From positions 1-64,000 of the forward strand of contig MCFE01000254.1 in NCBI GenBank assembly GCA_002104905.1: a DNA stretch of 64,000 bases, in the 5' to 3' direction. Below are positions 11,901 through 22,505 of this stretch, piece by piece. The stretch's first letter is position 1, and each line of letters begins with the position of its first letter. A program made the translations under genes and the position numbers. Under the pieces are notes generated by a model that was not told the DNA's origin, did no database searches, and saw only the letters and a list, made by a program, of their open reading frames with translations. The DNA is from Basidiobolus meristosporus CBS 931.73 (Eukaryota > Basidiobolomycota > Basidiobolomycetes > Basidiobolales > Basidiobolaceae).

Positions 11901-12960
11901 TTTGAGTTTCAAAAGGAGTAATGCTGACTATAGTATATACTATAAGCCAGATAGAGCAAATCCAGTTCTATTAGCTCTATATGTGGATGATCTTATTATA
12001 GCCGCCAATAACCTAGAAACATTGGAAGAGACTAAATCCAGCCTATCTAAGGAGTTCAAGATGTCCGATCTAGGAGAACTTAGTTACTACTTAGGGATTA
12101 AGTTCTCCATAGACAGAAGTACCCAGACTATTACCCTAAGCCAATCCAAGTATATTCAAGATATACTAAAGAAGTACAAAATGGAAGACTGCAAACCGGC
12201 AGCTACCCCAATGGAGACAAACCTTAACTTGGTCAAAACTCAACCAAATCAAGAGAGCTTGGTGCCATCTGAAAGCCCTGACTTTCCTTATCAATCTATG
12301 GTCGGCAGTCTGATGTATATCATGCTTGGAACACGTCCAGATATCTCATATTCAGTGGGAGTTGTCAGCCAACATAATCAGAATTATGGATCTGATCATA
12401 TTGCAGCAGTTAAGCGGATTTTTAGATACCTAAAAGGAACTGCTGATATCTGCTTAAGATACACTTATAAGGATTCAGAACAGGATCTTGTGGGATACTC
12501 TGATGCTGATTGGGGACGAAATTTAGAAGACAGAAGATCCACCACAGGATATACCTTTCTTTACTGTAAAGGAGCCATTTCATGGAACTCAAGAAAGCAA
12601 CCAACCGTAGCACTTTCTACTACAGAGGCAGAGTATATGGCAGCCTGTGAAGCTACAAAAGAAGCAATGTGGTTAAGAAAGCTCTTTACAGATTTAGGCC
12701 TATGTCAAAAAACGCCTATTACTTTATTTCAAGATAATCAAGGATGTATACAATTAGGTAGAAATCCAACTTTTCATGCTAGAACCAAGCACATAGATAT
12801 TAGACATCATTTCATACGTGAAGCTATAGAGAATAACTTAGTTAGCTTAGTTTACTGTCCTACAGATGAAATGATTGCAGACATATTTACCAAACCATTA
12901 GCTAGAGACAAGTTTGAATATCTTAGGTCAAAATTAGGACTAGTCAGTATGAACATTTAG
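8989..12960 (+). CDS. gag-pol: copia A2 Gag-Pol polyprotein, 1323 aa
   Basis: Single-frame Ty1/copia polyprotein. Gag occupies about residues 1-270 with a CX2CX4HX4C zinc knuckle at 235-248. Protease: DSGASQHF with catalytic D290. Integrase: zinc finger H424, H429, C458, C461; catalytic D489, D552 and E588 (D-D-35-E); GKQARQPFKSS linker. RT: TAFLNGELDE and catalytic YVDD at 998-1001. RNase H: D1172, E1213 and D1249, then ADIFTKPLARDKF near the C-terminus. It would be cleaved by its own protease, with reverse transcription in cytoplasmic particles and integration in the nucleus. I chose the ATG at 8989: an in-frame ATG at 8857 lies upstream of the LTR TATA box and so outside the predicted transcript. 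A second in-frame Met is at residue 10. No internal frameshift separates gag from pol, so the Gag excess must come from another mechanism. TAG stop, then polypurine tract. Confidence 0.96.
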   Translation: MSPELSLSAMSTTAITGIFPSAEKLDGSNYQVWKVKMKMLLQERGLWDIVMGEECPPKNVGEEALKYQKKEQSAFNCICLNVKDKLLIQCSRAKTAKNAWKALEDTYQSCSAAKKMYLRRKFFTTKMLPGEEMKNLINRITLLVDEMESVGVPTTDEDVIVTILNSLTDEFQGLVSALESRTEDLTLNYVYGRLLDEELRKSSANKKEEENALISNDNQQRRYPRPYKGNSNLFCNYCKRKGHTSDRCFKKRDYQQKKPEYGNAVTTEDRLFISALNMTTNKDSQTWYIDSGASQHFTHQKELFTQYQEIPIKKVFMGDDRTLDAVGEGTIQVNLRSSEGSHTLTFKEVLYVPEIAKNLLSVSKATAEGLSFSFDNSGCRITDQNGAHIASGIRDQNLYKLTYIPSYLEANISNLNEETPMLWHRRFGHINFDYLRKMIKDQLISGVKIDPPAILEHCEACIYGKQARQPFKSSGLIKTKKKLDLIHSDLCGPMQNLSLGGMKYLITFIDDYTRYTWVYFMERKEEALSKLREFKAMVERETGEKIKKIRSDNGGEYTSKLFIHFCKIHGIKQETTVPYSPQQNGVAERANRSIIDMARSMIHDQKLSYDFWAESVATAVYLKNRSYNRILRDSTPFEAWYGYRPSAEHLRIFGCTAYAKKLAGNQSKFEPKSVKCIFLGYCNESKAYRLYNTEAKKLIKSRDVLFDENSKFSQKMTSDDDENLISSPPIVRIESEQNNENFFTPEDSTTVVQPESVPRNIPEVIIPVSNARRSNRTRNSPNYYINEGTNLAYAYSVHVDEPQTVKEALNSPQTKFWRSAMTEEYQALMENQTWDLVKLPINRKSIGCRWVFKTKYKADGTIERYKARLVAKGYSQTKGLDYTETFAPVAKFNSIRLILAIAAKYKFFIHQMDVKTAFLNGELDEDVYMDQPDGFVDQDNPHLVCKLKKSLYGLKQSPRAWNCKIDSYLESLSFKRSNADYSIYYKPDRANPVLLALYVDDLIIAANNLETLEETKSSLSKEFKMSDLGELSYYLGIKFSIDRSTQTITLSQSKYIQDILKKYKMEDCKPAATPMETNLNLVKTQPNQESLVPSESPDFPYQSMVGSLMYIMLGTRPDISYSVGVVSQHNQNYGSDHIAAVKRIFRYLKGTADICLRYTYKDSEQDLVGYSDADWGRNLEDRRSTTGYTFLYCKGAISWNSRKQPTVALSTTEAEYMAACEATKEAMWLRKLFTDLGLCQKTPITLFQDNQGCIQLGRNPTFHARTKHIDIRHHFIREAIENNLVSLVYCPTDEMIADIFTKPLARDKFEYLRSKLGLVSMNI

Positions 12961-12971
12961 CTGAGTGGGAG
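12961..12971 (+). promoter_or_regulatory. polypurine tract of copia A2
   Basis: CTGAGTGGGAG lies between the polyprotein stop codon and the 3' LTR. The purine run GAGTGGGAG is the expected plus-strand primer. The same sequence precedes the 3' LTR of A1 and, as its reverse complement, those of A0 and A6. Confidence 0.8.
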
Positions 12972-13321
12972 TGTTGTAAAAATTCGTATTTTCCACCTAA
13001 ATATTCACCTAACTTAGTCACTTAGATCATCACCTTCAAATCCTAGAGAATACTGACCAAATTCCTTGTCGGGATTTACTTAGAATATTTTCACCAAAAT
13101 ACCAGGTACCCAGAACATGAAAATTCTCAAAGTTGTCCAAACAGCCCCAAACTTTGCACACATGTTCTTGGGACCTTCCTTAACCTATTCTACGTGTTTG
13201 TAATGCCAAGACCATGTAAAAGTATAAATACTACTTTTACATTCAATAAATCATTAAGTGAAAAACACATAATCTACTTGTTCTCCAAATCACTTCCAAT
13301 ATCTCCAAGACTCTTACAACA
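12972..13321 (+). repeat. 3' LTR of copia A2
   Basis: 350 bp, no difference from the 5' LTR found on reading through both. Followed by AGATC, the target duplication. Confidence 0.95.
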
Positions 13322-13326
13322 AGATC

Positions 13327-15048
13327 TACACACTCAGCTTTATGTTTGTAGTAAAGCTATTCATATCCCAACATAAACTCCTTGCATAAAAGCTGTAGAT
13401 GTGTCAGGTTGGCATTTGTGATCCACTTCTGCATAAACATTCCTACAAAGTCCACATATGACTCCCAATGCTTCCAATGAACTCTGGACAGAAAATGCTT
13501 CAGAAGACCACTTTCATAAATACATATCCAGCTCATCCAGTCCTTGCATTTATATTGTAGCAAAGGCATGTGAGTATTGTGTAGAGCTTGTGAGGAATAC
13601 TTTAGGTATTGGATATTTTGACATATTGTTCCAGTGTTTTAAAATTCCTCTGGTATCTTAAAAGGCTCATTCAGCTTGAAATGCCCTAGGTACAGCTTGG
13701 TTAGCATAGAATATTATGGAGGAGCAAATGCACTGCTGCAAGTGGAAAGCATTTGCTCCAATATATTCCCTTTATCTTTAGTATTTCTGGTACCTAATTC
13801 AATCCATATTCTGGCAAATGGCTTATGGCCTACCAGCTTTACTACAATTGCATGCTGACTTCTGTATTTACTCTTTGAGCATGAATGATGTTCTTAGTAT
13901 TGATGTTTAGACAATAAAAGTGTATGTGATATATGGGGTATATCCCCTCAATCTCACACATTCATTGGCAATACCATATATTGTGCTCAGAAAGCTGACT
14001 CTCTTGCTGATGGCGGGGGGATTGCCAATGCAGATAATAATATGCACTCTGACATAGCAGTCATATTCTAGTATCCTGCTGGTGATTTAGGCCCATATAT
14101 CAGTGAGACTACCATCAGATTTCTGCTCTGGTGCCATGGGATTGGTGGCAGAATCAGGTTGATAAGAATCAGCAGCCAGCATCATTTTCTGGCAGTGCGC
14201 TTCTTCAATGGGAATCCATCAGGTGCCAAGACAAAGGCATGGTCATGTATACCTTCAAGGTAGCCTTGCTACTAATTTAATGCTAATACTTGCCATTGAA
14301 TATATTAGACATGTTTGCACTTGATTGATAATTGATGTGGCACTTTACAGCTTCACAATATTTGTCAGACTGCATAAGCTTCTCAAGACAGTTGATATCT
14401 GGAATATATCCAGAGCTTGAGCAATGCTTTCTGCCTATGGTGGTGAGTTCCTGACCTGTTGGACACCTTGTAATGGTGGCACTTTCTGATGTGAATGTTG
14501 ATCAAATGCTAGCACATACTGGTATCAGGAGGGTATCAAGGTGATATGTTGCCAGCTGCATGACAGTACTTCTTTTGTACCAAGTACATGGTAAGTTGCA
14601 TCCCTGAATACTTTTGGTAAGAAGTAGTAGTAAGTCATCAAAGCCCCCCTTACTAATATTGGTGCAAGTACACAGCTTCTCTAGCCAGAGCTTAGCATAG
14701 TTCACCAGTAGATGGCTTTTGGGCTCACTTGATACTATAGAATATCAGTCATTTTTTTCCATGGGTGTTGTCACAATATACATTGAATTCTGCTTGGCTC
14801 CTGCAAGGTCCTATGCTGAGAGAAGAAAGGCTCACAACCAATTAGTGAGCCTTCTTCTTTAAAGTTATCACTTGGCATGCCATATTCAGAAGGCTGAGGT
14901 GAGCCCAATGGCATCACAAGCTCACCTGAGTCAGCATGCACAGGGTTACAGCTATGGCTAGGTGCTTTCACAAAAGTATCAAGTGGTAGGCAACATATTG
15001 TTGGCAGAGTAGTGAGTGATGAATACTCAGGTATAACTTTGTGGCAAA
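13327..15048 (-). pseudogene. Tnp2-like (CACTA-type) transposase relic, copy 1
   Basis: Minus-strand coding remains in several frames. Recognisable blocks: near 14500-14650 a segment with LPCTWYK; near 14400 a YIPDINCLEKLMQSDKYCEA segment like the YxPLIPRLxxLF...A block of Tnp2; near 14060-14180 CWLLILINLILPP followed by GPKSPAG; near 14000 PPSARESAF, like the DIPAxxKxxGF block. This order is that of Transposase_21 (Tnp2) proteins of fungi and plants. Stops and frameshifts are frequent. A 70-codon open stretch at 13357-13569 (LLQYKCKDWMSWICIYESG) lies further downstream. A2 inserted at its downstream side and A3 abuts its upstream side. No terminal CACTA repeats were found. A homologous, independently decayed copy is at 22860-24250. 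Confidence 0.6.
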
Positions 15049-16317
15049 TCACAGGCTGCCATATACTCTACCTCTGTGGTGGAGAGTGGTATGGTTGGTT
15101 GTTTTCTTGAATTCCATGAAATTGTTCCTTTACAGTAAAGAAAGGTGTATCCTGTGGTGGTTCTTCTGACTTCAAAATTTTATCCCCAATCAGCATCAGA
15201 GTATCCCACAAGATCCTCCTCTGAATCCTTATAAGTGTATCTTAAGCAGATATCAGCAGTTCCTTTTAGGTATCTAAAAATCTGCTTAACTGCTGCAATA
15301 TGATCAGATCCATAGTTTGAATTCTGTTTGCTGACAACTCCCACTGATTATGAGATATCTGGATGTGTTCCAAGCATGATATACATCAGACTGCCAACCA
15401 TTTATTAATAAGGAAAGTCAGAGCTTTCAGAAGGCACCAAGCTCTCCTGATTGGTTCCATATTGACCAAGTTATGGCTTGTCTCCATTTGGGTAGCTGCT
15501 GGTATACAGTCTTCCATATGGTACTTCTTAAGTATATCTTGAATATACTTGGATTGGCTCTGGGTGATATTCTGGGTACTTACTTCTATGGAGAACTTTC
15601 TCCCTAAGTAGTAACTGAGTTCTCCCAGATTGGCCATTTTTAACTCTTAGGGGCAATGCTTCAAGGCTGTTTGTGGCTATATTAAGATCATCCACATATA
15701 GAGCTTTTAAAGCTAGAATAGTGTAAAGTTTAGTCAGCATTATTCCTTTTGAAGCTCAAAGACTCCAAATAGGAATCTATCTAAAATCCAGGCTCTTGGT
15801 CATTAGGTCAGTCCACATGGAGATTTTTAAGCTTGCAGACCAAATGGTGGTTATCATGGTCAACAAACCCATCAGGGTGGATCATATACATGTTCTTATG
15901 AAGTTTTCCATACAAAAATGATGTTTGATATCCATTTAAGGTAGAAACAACTTATATTTGACTGCTATAGCCAATATTTAATCTGATGAAAGTAAACTTG
16001 GCTACCAGGGCAAAGGTCTCAGTATAGTCAAGCCACTTTATTGGAAATTGCTTGTTAGCTATATGTCTTGCGTTATATCTTTCAGCTGCTCTGTCAGCTA
16101 TGTATTTAGCCTTGAAGATCCATCTGCATCCAACTGATGTTTGGTTGATTAGTAGATTGACTTAGTCCCAAGTGTGATTTTCCATCAGGGCTTGGTATTC
16201 CTCAGTCATTGCAATTGTTAAAATCTTTGTACAAAGGCTATTTAGTGCCTCTTTAACAGTTGGGGGCTAATAAATACGGACTGAATGAGCATAGGCTAAG
16301 TTTATATCCTGATTAAT

Positions 16318-16528
16318 AGACTTGTTCCATCATTCCAGCTGATCATAGTGCCCAATAGTGCCATAGCATGCCAGATGGTGCCTGATCATGCCATAGAGTA
16401 CCAGATGGTGCCATACAGTGCCAATTTGTGATAAAAATTGAAATGCATATGACCCTAAAATATCAAATTAATAACAAAATATACAGCACTTTCTGGTACA
16501 ATGATCAATGGCACAATGGAACAAATCT
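16318..16528. mobile_element. 211-bp MITE with Harbinger tips (MITE 5)
   Basis: Starts AGACTTGTTCCATCATTCC and ends ATGGAACAAATCT, an imperfect inverted repeat of the same tip used by the large Harbinger element. Flanked by AAT at 16315-16317 and 16529-16531, and removing it restores the copia A3 coding sequence. Inside are short direct repeats of the type GCCAGATGGTGCC and GCCATAGxxTGCC. No coding capacity. The interior differs from the 734-bp foldback family, so it is a separate MITE type. Confidence 0.85.
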
Positions 16529-18077
16529 AATGTAGTAATTTGTGCTATTTCTTGTACAGTTGGATCTTCTGGCATTGATATTGCAATGATCACATCTAGG
16601 ATATTGCTGGGCACTGAGTCAAGATGAACCATGGTTTTAGAGCTCTCTGGAGTGAACAAACTTCATTGTTTGGCCTAGAGTCAATTATGACTATTGGTGA
16701 ATTAGATATCAGAATTTTGCTGTCATCTAATGCCATTTTTTGTGATAATCTTGAATTGTCATCAAACATACCCCTGGACTTATTCAGCTTCTTTTCTCTG
16801 GTGTTGTAGAGCTTATATGCCTTACTCTCATTGCAGTGGCTCAAAAATATGTATTTCACACTTTTTGGCTCATATTTTGCTTGATTTGTGGGAAGTTTTT
16901 GGCATATGCTGTACACCCAAATAATATTGGATTTTCTGCACCAAGTCTGTATCCATACTATGCTTAAAGTGGAGTAAAATCACAAATTATTCTGCCATAA
17001 CTCCTATGGTGAAGGTATACAGCTGTGGCAACTGATTCTACCCAAAAATCATAGGATAGTGTTTGATCATGGATCATAGACATCCCCATATTGTTTAATG
17101 ATCTGTTTGCATGTGATGCTACTCCATTCTGATATGGGGACTAAGGTTTATTAGTATCCTGCACTATCCCATCATTTTTGCAGAAATGGATGAAGAATTT
17201 TGAAGAATATTCTCTACTATTGCATGATCACACTTTCTCAATTTTTTCACAGGTTTCTCACTCCACCATAGCTTTAGAGTCCCTAATCTTAGACATATCC
17301 TCTTCCTTTCTCTCTGTGATGTAGACCCATGTGTATCTTGTATAATTGTCAGTAGAGGTGATTTTATACTTCATCTTGCCCAAGGATAAATCTTGCATAG
17401 GTCCACCCAGATTTGAGTGAATTAGATCTAGTTTTTGCTTAATTTAGATAAACCTACAGCTCTTTGATGGCTGTATGGCCTGTTTCCCATATATATAGGC
17501 CTCACTATGCCTCAAATTGAGCAATATGTGAACCATTTGATCAGTGATCCTGCATCCAGAATTGTCAATCCTGAAACTGAGTCCTTCTGCAGTGGCCTTG
17601 CTTACAGATTAGTAGGTTCTTGGCTATTCCTAGTACATAGACAACTTCTTTGAAGGTCAGTGGATGACTTCCTTCACTGCTTCCAATACATACTTGGATA
17701 ACCCTTTCTCTCACTACATTGAGTGTTATATTGTCATACATGAAAACCTTCTTAATTGGAATTTATTGATATTGGGTAAAAGTTCCTATTGGTATGTGGT
17801 GTGTTGAGATGCTCCAGAATCAATATACCAATTTGGGAGTCCTTGTTTGTGGCCATACTTAGTGCAGATATGAATAGTCTATCTTTAGTTTTTGCAGCAT
17901 TTCCATACTCAGGCTTTTTCTGCTGACTATCTAACTTTTTGATGCATCAATCTGGTGTGTGTCCTTTCCATATGCAGTAGCTGCAAACAGGTTTCTGTTG
18001 CCTCCAAACGGTCTTGAGTACCTTCTATGTTGGTAATCACTGCTCGTCAAAGCATTTTTTTTCTTCTTATATATATA

Positions 18078-18945
18078 AGACTTGTTCCATTGGATAGTGC
18101 CACATTGAGCCATGAGTGCCAAATGATGCCATAGTGTGCCAGAGAGGTCAAATGAGCCTATACTTGACCACAGAGTGTGAAACATAGCTCTGCATCTTCA
18201 TGTAAAGCAGCCGCTGTGTTTCACCCATTGCGCAGGAGAAAATCCATTTTTTGACCTTTTTTTGTGGATCAATGTAGCTCAGGAGGTGTTAGAGCACAGG
18301 AGAACTGAAGATATGCATCTGGTACTCAATACCCATGGCACTCTGAATCTAGCTCCTGTAGCTTGTATCATGTCACAAAAATGAATGGCACTATCTTGGT
18401 CCACTGGTACTATCTGGCACTATATTTAAATATTAGCCCTAAAGTAAGATCTATACAAAGCCCCTATAGTGCCAGATAGTACCAGTGGACCAAGATAGTG
18501 CCATTCATTTTTGTGACATGATACAAGCTACAGGAGCTAGATTCAGAGTGCCATGGGTATTGAGTACCAGATGCATATCTTCAATCTGCTTGTACTCTAA
18601 CATATCCTGCACAACATTGATCCAAAAAAAAAGGTCAAAAAATGGATTTTCTCCAGCACAATGGGTTAAACACAGGGGCTGCTTTGCATGAAGATGCGGA
18701 GCTATGTTTCACGCCCTGTGGCCAAATAGTGCCATAGTGTGCCTGAGAGTCATAGCAGACCTAACCTTGGCCACAATGTGTGGCATATAGCTCTTCATAT
18801 TCATGCAAAGCAGCCCCTGTGTTTCACCTACGGTGCAGGAGAAAATCATTTTTTTAACCTTTTTTTTGGGATCAAAATTGTGCATGACGTAAAAGAGCAC
18901 AGACAGACTGAAGATATGCATCTGGTACATAATACACATCTTCAG
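18078..18945. mobile_element. foldback MITE 2, composite with a second partial copy
   Basis: Left tip AGACTTGTTCCATTGG at 18078; left arm to ~18423; inverted right arm from ~18466. The right arm breaks off near 18726, where a second left arm begins part-way in (ATAGTGCCATAGTGTGCC...) and runs to ~18945 before copia A3 resumes. Two MITE copies are therefore fused head to tail without the terminal repeat between them. Peptides readable in the arms recur in every MITE copy and are not genes. Confidence 0.8.
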
Positions 18946-19490
18946 TTCTGGACTCTAGGGCTGGTAAAAATCCCTGAAGCTTGTATGTCAAGCTATTCAG
19001 GATGGTAACTATAACATCCTCATTAGTAGTGGTGCACCAAGAGATTCCATCTCATCCACCAGCAGGGTAAATCTGTTAATGTGATTCTTTATTACTTCAT
19101 CTGGCAACATATTTTGGTAAGGAATTCTCATGTAAGATACATTTTCTTAGCAGGCAGACATGACCAGTTTGTGTCTTCTTAAACCCTCTAGGCATTCTGT
19201 GTGGTATTTGCTCTTAAGCATTGAATTAGCAAATTGTCTTTGACATCAAGGCATATGCAGTAAAAGGCACTCTATTCTTTTTCTGGTACTTTAAGGCCTC
19301 CTCTCTCTCACATTTAGGAGGGCATTCTTCTTCTGTGACAATTTTACAAATGCCTCTTTCTTATAGCAGCATCTTCATCTTTGCCTTCCACACTTGGTAG
19401 TTAGATCTATCCAACTTTTCAGCAGAGGGAGAAGTTCCAGTAATAGCAGTAGTCCATATTGCAGAGAGTGACAGCTTGAGGCACATAACC

Positions 19491-19838
19491 TGTTGTAAGA
19501 GTCCTGGAAATATGGAAAGTGAGGTGGAGGACAAGTAGATTGTATGATTCCACTTTGTGATTACATTGAATGGAAAAGTAGAATTTATACTTTTACATAG
19601 TCTTAGCATAACTAGCATGTAGTAAGGGCTTAGGGAGGTCCTAGGAACATAGGTGCAAAGTTTGGGGCTGCTTTGACAACCTTGAAAATTTTCATGTTCT
19701 AGATATCTGATATTTTGGTAAAGTTAATTTAGTAAATCCAGTCAAGGAACTTGGTAACTATTGCTTAGAGTTTGAAAGTAATGACATAAGTGACCAACTT
19801 AGGTGAATATTTATATGGAATCAGAAGCTGTTAAAATG
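19491..19838 (-). repeat. copia A LTR shared between copies A3 and A4
   Basis: Minus-orientation LTR. Its lower-coordinate edge touches the primer-binding site of A3 (CATAACC, reverse of GGTTATG). Its upper edge touches the 3' internal end of A4 (CTTCCACTCAAC, decayed polypurine tract). It therefore serves as 5' LTR of A3 and 3' LTR of A4. Diverged, with small indels. Confidence 0.8.
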
Positions 19839-22505
19839 CTTCCACTCAACTAAGTATTCATACCAACTAATCCTAATTTTGATCTTAGATATTTAAACTT
19901 GTCTCCAGCTAATGGTTTGGTTAATATGTCTGCAATCATTTATCCAAAGGAGAGTAAATTATGCTAACTAAGTTATTCTTTAAAGCCTCATGTATGAAAT
20001 GATGTCTAATATCTCTGTGCTCAGTTCTTGCATTAATAACTGGATTACAACCTAATTGTATACATCCCTGATTATGTTGACATAAAGTAATAAGCCTTTT
20101 TTGACTTGGGCCAAAGTTGGTAAAAAGCTTTTGCAGCCACATGGCTTCTTTAGTAGCTTCACAGGCTGCCATATATATTGCTTCTGTGGCTGAAAGTGCT
20201 ACAGTTGGTTGCTTTCATGAATCCAATGATGTTGCTCCTTTGCAGTAAAAAAAAGGGATTCCTGCAGAGGATCTTTTATCTTCCAAATTTTGCTCTCAAT
20301 CAGCATCACAGTATCCCACAAATCTTCTTATAAAGTCCTTTAGGTGTACCTTAAGCAGCTACTAGCAGCTCCTTTTAGGTATTTCAAAGTCCATTCAACT
20401 GTTGCAACATATTCAGATCCATAGTTCTGATTATGCTGAATGACAACCCCCGCTGAATACTAAACATCTGGATGTGTTGCAAACATGATACATATCAGAG
20501 TGCCAACTTTGGATTGATAAGGAAAGGCAGGGCTTTCAGATGGCACTAAGCGCTCTTGATTTGGTCAAGTTTTGACCAAGTCAAGGCTTGCCTCCAGTGG
20601 AGCAGCTGCTGGTTTACAGTCCTTCATTTGGTACTTCTTAAGTATATCTTGAATATACTTGAACTGGCTTAGGGTGCTAGTCTGGGCTTTTCTGGCTATG
20701 GAGAACTTTATCCCTAAGTAGTAACTGGGTTCTCCTATATTAAACATCCTGAACTCATTAGATAACTGGGGTTAGTCTCTTTCAATGTTTCTAGGTTGTT
20801 TGTGGCTATATCAGAATCATCCACATAGAGAGTTAATAGAGCTTCATTTGCTCTATCTGGCTTATAGTGTATACTATAGTCAGCAGTACTCCTCTGGGAG
20901 CAAAAAGATTCCAAATCAGAAACTATTTTGCAAGGTACTTAGCAAATATTGGAGTTCATATAGAGTTTTTTAAGCTTGCAAACCTAATGATGGCCATTTT
21001 GGTTGGCAAAACCCATCAGGCTGCAGCAAATACACATCCTCATCAAGTACCCTACAGGAAAACACAGTTCTGGATCCATTTGATATAGAGAAAAACATAT
21101 ATTTGACTGTAATGGCCATTATTGATGGGATGAAGTTAAACTTGGCTGCCAATGCAAAGGTCTCAGTATAGTCAAGTCTTTCTGTTTGATAGCCTCTTTT
21201 GGCCACAAGTACTGCTTGGTATCTTTTTATTATATCATCAGCCTTGGATTTTGTCTGTAAGACCCATCTGCATCCACTGGTTTAGCTGACTGGTGATCTG
21301 ACTAAGTCCCAAGTTTGATTTTCTATCAGGACATGATGCCCCTCAGCTATTCAAGCTCTCCAAAACATTGTCTGAGGGCCTTTTAGGGCCTCTTTAATAG
21401 TCTGAGGCTCAACAATATTGACTCAATAGGCATTGGCTAAGCTAGTACCCTCATTGATATGGTAATTTGGGGAATTTCTGGCCCAGTTGGATCTCCTGCC
21501 TGATATACTGGAATGAATGATTTGGGGATACATATAGGGACTGATTCAGGCCAAACTTTGGCTATAAAGTCCTCTGGTATAAGAATACTCTCACTGATAT
21601 GCTCTGATTTAATCCTGACTATTGATGGACTTGAGATCACATTTTGGTTGTCATCTAACATCATTTTTGTTGAAATTTTAAACTTGCATACAGCAACACA
21701 TTGCTGGACTTAATCAGCTTCTTTGCTCTAGTAATGTTAAGTCTGTATTCCTTAGTTGCATTGCAGCAGCCCAAAAATATGCATTTTACACTGATGGCTC
21801 AAGTTTGGATCAAATTCCCTGCAGTCTTGTGGCATATGCTGCACACTCAAGTATTCTTAAATGTTCTACACCCAGACTTTGACTATACCATGCTTAAAGT
21901 GAAGTAGAGTTACAAAGTATTCTGTTATATCTTTTATTTTCAAGGTACACAGGTGTGGCAACTGATTTCAACTAAATATCATAAGATAGCTCTTGGCCAA
22001 GGATAGGTTATCTTGCCATATTCATCAGTGCTTTGCTTGCATGTTTGGATACTCCATTTCTCTGTGAAAAGTATAGTACAGTAATCATTATCACATCCTC
22101 AGCAGTAGCTGGTACACCAACATATCCCATCTCATCTACATGGGGGGTAATTCTGTTAATTAGACTTTTCATATGTTCTCCTGGTAGCATGTTTGTAGAG
22201 GAGAATTCTTGTCCAAGACCCATATTCTTAGCAGCTGAACATTAGTTATACTTGTTGTCTAATGCCTTCCAGGCTAATATTGACATCTTTACCCTTGAGC
22301 ATTGACTAACAATATTCCTCTCACATGCTTTTAGGAGGGCATATGTCTTCCATGACAACATTGCAAAGGCCTCTCTGTTGTAGCAGCATGTTCATCTTGA
22401 CCTTCCACACTTGGTAGTTAGATCCATTCAATCCTTGGAAGAGGTAAGATTCCAGCAATAGCAGTAGTAGACATTGCAGCAAGTGACAGCTTGAGACTCA
22501 TAACC
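19839..22505 (-). pseudogene. copia A4 gag-pol with a large internal deletion
   Basis: Minus-strand copia A. Going down in coordinate: Gag start near 22490; Gag (QEFSSTNMLPGEHMKSLINR) to ~22095; an abrupt jump to the integrase C-terminal half (22080-21720); linker (21660-21400); RT (21200-20560) with SYYLGIKFSI and QFKYIQDILKKYQM; RNase H (20300-19930) with EATKEAMWLQKLF. About 1.2 kb (zinc knuckle, protease, N-terminal integrase) is missing. Many stops besides. Non-functional. Confidence 0.85.

Larger units (their letters stand above)
8635..13321 (+). mobile_element. complete Ty1/copia retrotransposon A2, apparently intact
   Basis: 4687 bp. Two 350-bp LTRs that look identical base for base on reading, a matching 5-bp target duplication AGATC at 8630-8634 and 13322-13326, a primer-binding site, a polypurine tract and one uninterrupted polyprotein. 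All catalytic motifs are present. These are the hallmarks of a recent insertion that may still be mobile. It sits in a decayed Tnp2-like DNA transposon. It is the reference against which other family A copies in this window were read. Confidence 0.96.
15049..19490 (-). pseudogene. copia A3 gag-pol, heavily decayed, split by two MITEs
   Basis: Minus-strand copia A polyprotein, 5' end near 19490. Going down in coordinate: Gag start (MSTTAITG-like, 19430-19480), Gag to 18946, MITE 2, zinc-knuckle and protease remnants (18060-17780), integrase (17550-16900), linker with SKLMALDD-type sequence (16800-16530), MITE 5, RT (16250-15500, reading LYVDDL near 15690), RNase H to 15049. Stops and indels occur in every domain. 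Sequence between the zinc knuckle and Gag (~65 bases) was lost at the MITE 2 insertion. The 3' end of RNase H and the 3' LTR are missing: the element is cut where it meets Tnp2 relic copy 1. Confidence 0.85.

Noticed and set aside
13458-13858. Plus-strand 60-67 codon frames in the Tnp2 relic
   Set aside because: They are antisense to the better-supported minus-strand transposase blocks.
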